A stretch of DNA of 64,000 nucleotides from Oscillospiraceae bacterium (GTDB lineage Bacteria > Bacillota > Clostridia > Oscillospirales > Ruminococcaceae). Both the position numbers and the translations under genes were made by a program. The stretch is from positions 62,001-126,000 of the forward strand of contig WRLG01000005.1 in NCBI GenBank assembly GCA_009777725.1, in the 5' to 3' direction. Under the pieces are notes generated by a model that ran no database searches, was not told the DNA's origin, and saw nothing but the letters and a program-made list of their open reading frames with translations. Shown here in pieces: positions 57,301-64,000 of the stretch (the first letter of the stretch is position 1; every line of letters starts with the position of its first letter).

Positions 57301-57817
57301 CGGCACAGATGAGGAAAACGGGCTCACGGAAGAAAGCGGCTTAACTGTTGAAAATTCAACTACACCCCCGCCGCCACCTCCTCCGCCACCTCCTACGACT
57401 TCAAGCAATAACTTCCCCTCCGCACCGACTACAGGCAGGAATCAGCCATCCTCCGGCAACAGCAGTTCCTCCTCAGAGGGAAGCTCCGCTCCGTCAAGAA
57501 CGCGGACAACAAGCTCCGATGAACCGTCAAGCCCTTCCACCGAAGAAGAAGTGACGGGCGGCTTAGATGAGCAGGGCGGTTCTGACATTCCCGAGGGCAA
57601 TTCGGACGTTTACTACGCTGAGGGAATTGCGGAATCGACCGACACGGCAATTGCGGCAGTTGATACAAACGCAGTTTCACCCGCAGCAGGCACAGAGGGC
57701 ACGAAGCCTACGAGCAATACAGTTCCCATAGCTGCCGCGGCGGCAGTCGGAACAGTAGCAGTCGGCGGCGGCGCGGCGTTTGCTGTAAGAGGGATAAGGA
57801 TTAGGAAGCTGAAATAA
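54338..57817 (+). CDS. Surface protein paralog 3
   Basis: Signal peptide; Gly-rich repeats; single LRR_5-like LPNGTFDGCIELERITFLH; PPPPPPPPPPTTSS; C-term TM and RGIRIRKLK; ATG 54338 after agggggaatgtgct. Confidence 0.8.
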   Translation: MLLIKKIKIGKHRILSVAVAFALLLSVTVQYSPFLFFAYSYDGGDGGDYYDGGDDGTDNDLGGGTGSEGLTTEEEVSFGASDDSSSTTNQVDLSYLSTVGYDITDLIGGWSFNNTSGEVTILNGANVMITGTASNALRVVVASGATAKITLNNAKITPAVGSGIELMGGANVAMSLVGESTVSSSSHSGIQMRPYASPTTKLVIDGSDGGGKLIANGGSGGAGIGCYSGASGMGIDIEIKGGIIEATGGSGGGSGIGSASNGGTGMDIKVSGGVVTAKGNGANSAGVGGGVVGGTITVTDGYVNAGQVDNSISSGPGQGIGGRSASQKAFDINISGGTVVAVGSTLGSGILGKNVNISGGAVTALGASGISYEEFIMDGNVVIYAKSTSFDTSTPGGSNDGEIKGIIFKQLSTSLYQGAVYGDVTLEVSELTIELPNGESGTLYIQSDSSLTIPNRATLTIPSNITVTNNGTLTVNGTLTNNGAIDNSSTGIINGNGAINGNGTIKGNPPQSGVTVANTISMVESDLSFDETTGTLQINTVAGMTEWWNTGKGGWLELYHNLGIEHVKEVILGSGVSALPNGTFDGCIELERITFLHTTLPSGNMAALGTGIPSLVLIHTPNIDPLVASFGNDFVNIRFEQTQGGTLTAYCTWTGGSTISIDSNTFVRKIHEGKVGYVGFPAEFEAGLHFKGFKNHDTVLTHDGNDVFVDVWADLNSARLEILIGTPQNIPGFVNNNFIKITAEFSDTANIQTEIETEGNSEKITNPDASIEIDLGTSVTTEGGNSVTIDMSNIFSLVLNIDDEDGISTVNELIDFLEGTTSATEFVDDVKKHIATNGFSSNQTVVLGFDISLLLSDEQGNGIKIIDLGDGMVAATFALPSELAGKDILFLGVHKNSAGGNELLKFTTGVNLFTNSDGTITLHMSKFSNFFLMGAPKARPAAPGPMVVDGGSSRGRSGASRTVVANSPTSTDLTETENTETEEIENTDGTDEENGLTEESGLTVENSTTPPPPPPPPPPTTSSNNFPSAPTTGRNQPSSGNSSSSSEGSSAPSRTRTTSSDEPSSPSTEEEVTGGLDEQGGSDIPEGNSDVYYAEGIAESTDTAIAAVDTNAVSPAAGTEGTKPTSNTVPIAAAAAVGTVAVGGGAAFAVRGIRIRKLK

Positions 57818-57831
57818 ATTTGATGTTATAG

Positions 57832-57864
57832 AACCGCTTGTTTTGGTGACAGGCGGTTTTTTTT
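57832..57864 (+). terminator. Rho-independent terminator
   Basis: aaccgcttgt-tttggtg-acaggcggtt-tttttt. Confidence 0.75.
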
Positions 57865-57877
57865 ATGCCCAAAGGCA

Positions 57878-57906
57878 TTGACAACCCTTAAATTATAAGC
57901 TATAAT
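57878..57906 (+). promoter_or_regulatory. Consensus SigA promoter for rpn copy 2
   Basis: ttgaca-N17-tataat, same context as copy 1. Confidence 0.8.
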
Positions 57907-57937
57907 AAAATTACAACAACCGAAAGGAAGATTTAAC

Positions 57938-58798
57938 ATGCCCCGAAACGCCGTAATATTAAAGCTGGACGTAATATTCAAAAAAGCCTTTACAGAGCAT
58001 GATGAAATGCTGAGGGGTTTGCTTTGCGGTCTGTTACAGGTTGAGGCTGTTGAAAATATAAAAATTCGCAATTCCGAGATTGTCCCCGATGGGATAGACG
58101 GGAAATTTGTCCGAATGGATTTGAATTTGGAGGCGGACGGCAAGCTGATTAATGTTGAAATGCAGTACCGCGTTGATTCGGATTTTAAGGATAGGGCACT
58201 TTTCCATTGGTCGAAACTTTACGGCGGAGAGCTGAAAAGCGGCGAGGATTACAGGAAGCTAAAGCCGAGCATCTGCATAAATATCGTGAACTTTAACCTG
58301 TTTGACTGCTCCGACTATCATTCGTGCTTTAAGGTTATGGAAGAGGAACGTCATGAGGTTTTGTCGGATAAGTGCGAAATTCACTTTTTTGAGCTTAAAA
58401 AAATCGGGAAAAGCATAAACAAAGATGACAAGGTTCGTCTTTGGTTGCAACTAATCAATGCAGAAACGGAGGAGGAGTTGGATATGTTAGAGCAAACGGG
58501 GGTACTTCCCATTCAAAATGCAGTGCGCGTGGTTCGCGATATGAGCGAGGATACGAGAATCCGCGAAGCCGCCCGTATCCGCGAAAAAGCCATGCACGAT
58601 GAAGCTTCGGCGATGAATTCAGCAAGGCGGGAGGGGGTTGAGCAGGGGATTCGGCAGGGGATTCAACAGGGACTTCAGCAGGGACTTCAGCAAGGGGTTC
58701 AGCAAGGGGTTCAGCAGGGGAGACAGCAAATGCTTGACAAGCTTAGGGAGTTGGGTATTTCCGAGGAAATAATTGGTAAAATTGAGGGGCAGGCATAG
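57938..58798 (+). CDS. Rpn-family PD-(D/E)XK nuclease (RpnL-like), copy 2
   Basis: Near-identical to 53333-54169 apart from two extra 12-nt repeat units. Confidence 0.85.
   Translation: MPRNAVILKLDVIFKKAFTEHDEMLRGLLCGLLQVEAVENIKIRNSEIVPDGIDGKFVRMDLNLEADGKLINVEMQYRVDSDFKDRALFHWSKLYGGELKSGEDYRKLKPSICINIVNFNLFDCSDYHSCFKVMEEERHEVLSDKCEIHFFELKKIGKSINKDDKVRLWLQLINAETEEELDMLEQTGVLPIQNAVRVVRDMSEDTRIREAARIREKAMHDEASAMNSARREGVEQGIRQGIQQGLQQGLQQGVQQGVQQGRQQMLDKLRELGISEEIIGKIEGQA
58484..58798 (+). CDS. Candidate internal in-frame ORF (RpnS-like antitoxin) within rpn copy 2, 104 aa
   Basis: ggaggagg at 58468-58475, 8-nt spacing to ATG 58484. Confidence 0.5.
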   Translation: MLEQTGVLPIQNAVRVVRDMSEDTRIREAARIREKAMHDEASAMNSARREGVEQGIRQGIQQGLQQGLQQGVQQGVQQGRQQMLDKLRELGISEEIIGKIEGQA

Positions 58799-58885
58799 TG
58801 TGGCAGGCGTTGCGGAAAATTCACAGGGGCGTTGTTGTGGACATTTTGTGAATTATTAATAAATTGAAAATTTTGATAAAAACAT

Positions 58886-58914
58886 TGCCTTTTTTATCCG
58901 GGTATGATATAATA
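58886..58914 (+). promoter_or_regulatory. SigA-type promoter for surface-protein gene 4
   Basis: ttgcct-N17-tataat. Confidence 0.7.
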
Positions 58915-58970
58915 ATAGTATCTAAATACGTGTAATTATTGTAAGAATCAGAATGAGGGGGGAATGTGCT

Positions 58971-61900
58971 ATGTTATTTATTAAGAAGATTAAATCTAAA
59001 AAACATCGTATATTATCGGTGGCGGTGGCGTCCGCACTTTTGTTTTCGGTTGCGGTTCAATTTTCTCCTTTTTTGTCTTTTGCTGACCCTTTTGACGAGG
59101 GCGGCGGTAGCTATGGGGAATGTGATTGCTACTATTATTACTACGATGACGAACACGACCCGGATTGCCCGGTCGGGTTGGGTTTAGGTGAATGGGGTGG
59201 CTTAGGTGATTTGGGCGACTTGGGTGAAGAAGATAGCATGTCCGCCTTTGGTGGGGTCGGGTTTGCGGCTACTTCGGCTTCTTTAACCGAAACACAAATA
59301 GACCTAAGTGAATTAAGCTCAAATGTCTCATTCGATAATTGGAGCTATAATTCAAGTACAGGCGTGGTGAATATTCACAAGGGCAGTGTTGTAATTACAG
59401 GAATTGCTCAAACAGGCACATATATTCAAGTTGCCGGGCTAGGCGAATCGGCAAACATTACTTTGAGAAATGCGACAATTAATGGGGGTAGCAACCCTGC
59501 AATTTCTATCAACGTATCTGCCTCAGCGACAATTGTGTCAGAAGGAGTAAACACGTTAACAAGCAGTCACGCTAACGGCGTAATAAATATAGCTGACGTG
59601 TCCTTTCTAACAATTGAAGGGTACGGAGCTTTGACTGTTAAGAATAACGGTAGCGGTCACGGCATAAGAAGCGGGGAAAGAATAACAATAAAAAGCGGCG
59701 AAGTTAATATAGAAGCCGGCTCGAGTGGTGTAGGGATTTTAGGCAATGACTTTCCGGGCACTGAAATAAGGATACAGGGCGGGACTGTTACCGCGCGGGG
59801 CAATGCTACAGCCGGTGGTGTCGGTATTACAGGTTATAATGTTAACATAACCGGCGGAGTGGTTACTGCTAAGGGTTCATCCTCAGACCTTTTGGGAATA
59901 CAATGCCATTCATTTAGCATGAACGGAAATGCTGTTGTATATCTTTCCGGCAACGGAGATGGGCTGGGAGCAGGAAGCGGGTCGGGACCCAACTATGCCA
60001 GTGGAATTTTATTTAATAACAACCAAGGAACAGTTTACGGTGATGTGGCTTTAGGGCGAGTAACTGCGGACTATTTTGTGGACAATTTTAAGTTTGATGT
60101 TGTGAGCGGTGACGGTACTTTAACTATACTTGACGGTGCAACTTTAACAATACCTCTTGATTTAGAATTAGAGGTTCAGCAGGGGTTTGAAATTATAAAC
60201 CGTGGAAATTTTATGGTTTTAGGGACAATTGACTTAAGCGGCACTATAACCAATCATTCGGAAAACATGATTGTTAATGGGACAATAATGGGAACGGGAG
60301 ACTTGTTTAATCATGGGACTATTAACGGGAACGGTACAATATCTGATGACATTGATTATTTCGGCTTAGGAGAGAACAATTTGCCGGGGGCAGTTGACCC
60401 AACTTACAGTGATTGGAATTTTGACAATGGCGTTCTTACAATCAATGACCAAGACGCGATGGACAATTGGCAAGCAGAATGGAATGTCAAGTATGGTCCG
60501 ATATTAACTGAACCATTAAAAAGTGATATAACAAGCGTTGTTGTTGCTGGTGATGTGGGCAACATACCGAATGATGCCTTTGCAGGTTGCACGAATATTG
60601 AAGAAATAACTTTTCTTCATGCAACGGAGCTTCAAGATGTACTCAGCAATATTACCGCCGTCACTTCCGGCTCGAACTTGCGATTTGCGTATGTGCCTAA
60701 TTTGACTGACTTTAGCGATGTAAGCCCTGCTTTCTATGCTCATGGTTATGTTTACTTTGACTTTGATAACAGCAAAATAACCGCAACTGCTCATGGCAAA
60801 GAAGTCGCGCCTAAAACTTTTGTAAGAGCGATGGGCAGTTCTGCAATTGTATTTAAAGTGACTGACACGGAAGCTCTGACTTGGAAAAATAACGAAACTG
60901 TAATTCCGGCAGGCTCCGGCAGAGAAATGACATATGACCCGGATACAGAAACCGCAACGCTTGAAATTGATTTAAACACCGCAACAATCAGTGCGATACA
61001 AGGAACTTCACCCGCCCAAACACTTAACATCACTGTTGAAGTTGATTTGACGGGGACTGTGGTTACGGAAGATGTGACCACCGAAAACAACTCATCTATT
61101 ACCACTACCGATGAAAGCATTGAAATTGAGCTTGGCTCTACCGTGACCTTGTCAAACGGGGAAACTGTTGTAATTGACGCGAGCAATATATACAGCTTGG
61201 TTCTTACGATTGACGATGAAAACGGCGTATCTACGACAAATGAGTTAATCGGCTTTTTAGAGGCAACGGAATCGGCGGAATTTATGGACGATTTGAAAAA
61301 GCATATCGCGACTGAAACAGAGGGGCGCAGTAATGACAAAGAAACCGTTGTTTTAGGGCTTGATATTTCCCTGCTCTTAACGGACGGTATTGATGACATA
61401 AAAATAATTGACCTGGGCGATGGCTTGGTCGCGGCTACGTTTGCTCTGCCTTCGGAATTGGCGGGCATGGATATACTGTTCTTGGGAATCCATAAAAACA
61501 GCGCGGGCGGTACTGAATTGCTGAAATTTACCACGGGTGTAAATATGTTTGAGAATGGTGACGGCACGATAACGCTCCATATGAGTAAATTCTCTAACTT
61601 CTTCCTCATGGGCTCGCCCAAGGCAAAACCCGCGCCCGGACCGATGATAATTGACGGTAGCAGCAATAACAGCGGCGGCAACAGCAGAGGCAGAGGCGGC
61701 ACGGCTTCATCCAGAACCGTTATTGCGGATAGCCCTGCGAATACCCACCACGAAACCGAAAACACCGACACGGAAGAAATTGAGAATACAGACGGCTTTG
61801 AAGAGGAAAACGGGCTCACGGAAGAAAGCGGCTTAACTGTTGAAAATTCAACTACACCCCCGCCTCCTCCGCCGCCGCCACCTCCTACATCTTCAAGCGA

Positions 61901-62312
61901 CAACTTTCCCACCGCGCCGACTATAGGCGGGAATCTACCCTCAGCCAGCAACAGCAGTTCTTCATCAGAGGGAAGCTCCGCTCCGTCAAGAACGCGGACA
62001 ACAAGCTCCAATGAAACTTCAAGCTCTTCTTCCAATGAAGAAGCGGGCGGATTAGATGAGCAGGAGCAGAGTAGCACTGACATTTCCGAGGACGATTCGG
62101 ACGATGTTTACTACGCCGAGGGGATTGCGGATGTTCCCAACCCAATCGCCGCGGCAAGCGCGCACGCAGTTTCACCCGTAGCGGGCAGAGAAGGCACGAG
62201 GTCGATGAATACTACCATTCCCATGGCTGCCGCGGCGGCGGTCGGAGTAGTAGCAGTCGGCGGCGGCACGGCGTTTGTTATACGGGGGATAAAGGTTAAA
62301 AAACTGAAATAA
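58971..62312 (+). CDS. Surface protein paralog 4
   Basis: Same architecture; VGNIPNDAFAGCTNIEEITFLHAT; PPPPPPPPPPTSSS; IPMAAAAAVGVVAVGGGTAFVIRGIKVKKLK. Confidence 0.8.
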   Translation: MLFIKKIKSKKHRILSVAVASALLFSVAVQFSPFLSFADPFDEGGGSYGECDCYYYYYDDEHDPDCPVGLGLGEWGGLGDLGDLGEEDSMSAFGGVGFAATSASLTETQIDLSELSSNVSFDNWSYNSSTGVVNIHKGSVVITGIAQTGTYIQVAGLGESANITLRNATINGGSNPAISINVSASATIVSEGVNTLTSSHANGVINIADVSFLTIEGYGALTVKNNGSGHGIRSGERITIKSGEVNIEAGSSGVGILGNDFPGTEIRIQGGTVTARGNATAGGVGITGYNVNITGGVVTAKGSSSDLLGIQCHSFSMNGNAVVYLSGNGDGLGAGSGSGPNYASGILFNNNQGTVYGDVALGRVTADYFVDNFKFDVVSGDGTLTILDGATLTIPLDLELEVQQGFEIINRGNFMVLGTIDLSGTITNHSENMIVNGTIMGTGDLFNHGTINGNGTISDDIDYFGLGENNLPGAVDPTYSDWNFDNGVLTINDQDAMDNWQAEWNVKYGPILTEPLKSDITSVVVAGDVGNIPNDAFAGCTNIEEITFLHATELQDVLSNITAVTSGSNLRFAYVPNLTDFSDVSPAFYAHGYVYFDFDNSKITATAHGKEVAPKTFVRAMGSSAIVFKVTDTEALTWKNNETVIPAGSGREMTYDPDTETATLEIDLNTATISAIQGTSPAQTLNITVEVDLTGTVVTEDVTTENNSSITTTDESIEIELGSTVTLSNGETVVIDASNIYSLVLTIDDENGVSTTNELIGFLEATESAEFMDDLKKHIATETEGRSNDKETVVLGLDISLLLTDGIDDIKIIDLGDGLVAATFALPSELAGMDILFLGIHKNSAGGTELLKFTTGVNMFENGDGTITLHMSKFSNFFLMGSPKAKPAPGPMIIDGSSNNSGGNSRGRGGTASSRTVIADSPANTHHETENTDTEEIENTDGFEEENGLTEESGLTVENSTTPPPPPPPPPPTSSSDNFPTAPTIGGNLPSASNSSSSSEGSSAPSRTRTTSSNETSSSSSNEEAGGLDEQEQSSTDISEDDSDDVYYAEGIADVPNPIAAASAHAVSPVAGREGTRSMNTTIPMAAAAAVGVVAVGGGTAFVIRGIKVKKLK

Positions 62313-62328
62313 AATTTAATTTTATAGA

Positions 62329-62362
62329 AACCGCTTGTCTTAAACGACAGGCGGTTTTTTTT
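62329..62362 (+). terminator. Rho-independent terminator
   Basis: aaccgcttgtc-ttaaac-gacaggcggtt-tttttt. Confidence 0.8.
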
Positions 62363-62495
62363 ATATGCTCCAAATTTTCACTTGCCTGTTAAGCTCAAAG
62401 CATTATTTTTTAGTGCATATGCAACGAATTTGTTGAGGCGGCTTGCTCAAATCTCGTACATATAGTAGATTTTATTTTCAATATTACAAAAACCA

Positions 62496-62524
62496 TTGAC
62501 TTTATAAGGTAGGAGAGCTATAAT
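62496..62524 (+). promoter_or_regulatory. SigA-type promoter for surface-protein gene 5
   Basis: ttgact-N17-tataat. Confidence 0.75.
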
Positions 62525-62577
62525 AATAACATAAAAGTGAGTGAAATTATTGTAATATTAATTAGGGGGAATTGGTA

Positions 62578-64000
62578 ATGTTGGTGGTTAAGATGAGGGC
62601 GAAAAAGTATCGGGTATTATCGGCGGCGGTGGCTATGGCAGTTTTGGTGTCCTCCGCTGTTCAGTATTTGTCTTTTTCGGCTTGGGCAGAGCCGTTAGAC
62701 GATGAGCAGTCAAGTAAGGGTGGCGAATATTGTGATAATTATGGTGAATATTACAACGAGTATAACAATGAATATGACGAGGAAGCAAACCAACAAAAGA
62801 CGGAAACCAACGAAGGCGAAGAAGAGGACGAGGATTTAGAAGAGGGAGAATTTATACATAGCTTGTATCCGGCAAGGGAAATCTACCTGCATAGCTTAAA
62901 GGACGGCATGGGCGTGCAGGACATTTGGGAGTTTGACGGAGCGGACGTATACATTTATAAGGACGGCGGCTTTCGGATTAGCGGGCAGAGCTCTTTAGAA
63001 TCGGGTGTGGGCATTATAATCCCCGATGGTTTGCAGGGTGTGAACATTACACTGGACAATGCCGACATCAAGGCGAGCGGCAGACCGGGGATAGAAATCG
63101 GCAATAATTCAAGCGTTACCCTTAATTTAGTCGGCGAATCAAAGGTTTCCTCCGATGCGACTTCGGCGGTTAGGCTCAACTACGAGACCTCCGAGCTTGT
63201 AATCGAGGGCGGCGGGAAGTTGAGCGTTCAAGGCGGCAAGGGCGGCGCGGGCATCGGCGGCAGGGGTAAGGCAGAGATAAGCGGCGGCGAGATTTGCGCC
63301 AAAGGCGGCGCGCAAGGCGAGGGAATCGGCGGGAGCGCGGTGGTAATCATAAGCGGCGGCGAGGTTCACGCCGAGAGCGGCGGAAACAGCCCGGGGATTG
63401 GCGGCTTCAAGGGAGATTTCGAGATGCGAAGCGGTCACGGTAACGGCAACGGCGTTGCGTTCACGATAGGTTTGCGGGTAGACAGCATGGAGGGCGTTAT
63501 AAACGGCATACTGTTCAACGGTGCTAACGGCAGGGTTTACGGAGATGTAACGCTTGAAAAGGATTTGGTGATACCGAGCGGTTTTGTTTTAGAAGTCCCC
63601 ACGGCGGCGAGCCTGCATATTCCCGCGGAAATCACGCTTAGCAATTACGGCACGATTAAAGGCGGGAATATCACGGGAACAGTCACCAATTTGGACGGCG
63701 GCAGGATTTTGGGCGGCGGCGCGGTATTTTCGCAAGGCGGCGCGGCTCTCACAATCAAGGGGCAGGACGGCGTTGCCGATTGGATGGCGGTTAGGCAGGA
63801 CGCAGAGCTTGATTTAATCAAAAGCATTTCGGTTACAGGCGATGTAACGAGCATACCGAGCGGCGCGTTTATCGGTTGCGCCAATCTTGAAGAGGTTGCT
63901 TTTCACATGGAAACTCCGCCCGAGTTCGGTAGCATATTTGACAAAAGCAACCCGGTGCTGACATTCATAGACCACCCCAAAACACCCGAATGGATTGCGG
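62578..64000 (+). CDS. Surface protein paralog 5 (3' truncated by window; not in ORF track)
   Basis: Manual translation MLVVKMRAKKYRVLSAAVAMAVLVSSAVQYLSFSAWAEPLDDEQ... GGKGGAGIGGRGKAEISGGEICAKGGAQGEGIGG ... ends ...FIDHPKTPEWIA at the window edge with no stop. Confidence 0.8.
   Translation, partial: MLVVKMRAKKYRVLSAAVAMAVLVSSAVQYLSFSAWAEPLDDEQSSKGGEYCDNYGEYYNEYNNEYDEEANQQKTETNEGEEEDEDLEEGEFIHSLYPAREIYLHSLKDGMGVQDIWEFDGADVYIYKDGGFRISGQSSLESGVGIIIPDGLQGVNITLDNADIKASGRPGIEIGNNSSVTLNLVGESKVSSDATSAVRLNYETSELVIEGGGKLSVQGGKGGAGIGGRGKAEISGGEICAKGGAQGEGIGGSAVVIISGGEVHAESGGNSPGIGGFKGDFEMRSGHGNGNGVAFTIGLRVDSMEGVINGILFNGANGRVYGDVTLEKDLVIPSGFVLEVPTAASLHIPAEITLSNYGTIKGGNITGTVTNLDGGRILGGGAVFSQGGAALTIKGQDGVADWMAVRQDAELDLIKSISVTGDVTSIPSGAFIGCANLEEVAFHMETPPEFGSIFDKSNPVLTFIDHPKTPEWIA

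Noticed and set aside
60791-62083. 430-aa minus-strand ORF opposite surface paralog 4
   Set aside because: Low-complexity Ser/Val/Pro product is the antisense shadow of the biased C-terminal stalk; no RBS support; similar shadows occur opposite paralogs 1-3.
63139-63438. Ala-rich 99-aa minus-strand ORF
   Set aside because: Antisense of the Gly-rich repeats of paralog 5 (ggcggc read as Ala); not a real gene.

Overview
The window looks like a Clostridia-type Firmicute chromosome segment (inference from gene order and family content). (1) 1-2.03 kb: 3' part of a Pro/Lys-rich protein with a SHOCT-like tail, an orphan ParA ATPase and a ComFB-like protein. (2) About 2.3-37.7 kb: a near-complete, mostly + strand flagellar/chemotaxis supercluster: flgBC-fliEFGHIJK-flgD-(flagellar operon protein)-flgE-flbD-motAB-fliM-fliY-cheY-fliOPQR-flhBA-sigma28-flgF/G-like-(5'-nucleotidase-like lipoprotein)-flgG-cheC-cheD, a minus-strand FlhB-C-like/FliK-like pair, then cheA-cheW-cheR-cheB. 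(3) 38-44.7 kb: DUF1444-like protein, BspA-type LRR membrane protein, MoxR AAA ATPase, DUF58 and transglutaminase-like proteins. (4) 44.7-46.3 kb: nested palindromic MITE-like elements, a 35-bp tandem repeat and a GNAT acetyltransferase. (5) 46.3-64 kb: an array of five paralogous secreted, Gly-rich-repeat, polyproline, C-terminally membrane-anchored surface proteins (the fifth runs off the window and is absent from the ORF track), with two near-identical Rpn-family PD-(D/E)XK nuclease genes between them. The most interesting signal is the Rpn pair: each has a strong in-frame internal Shine-Dalgarno plus ATG, and a C-terminal 4-aa repeat whose copy number differs (5 versus 7 units). This matches the gene-within-gene RpnL/RpnS toxin-antitoxin architecture, here duplicated together with a surface-protein gene. 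Period-7 intergenic repeats recur through the flagellar and adjoining region. No rRNA, tRNA or CRISPR was recognised. All calls come from reading the sequence; no database search was run.
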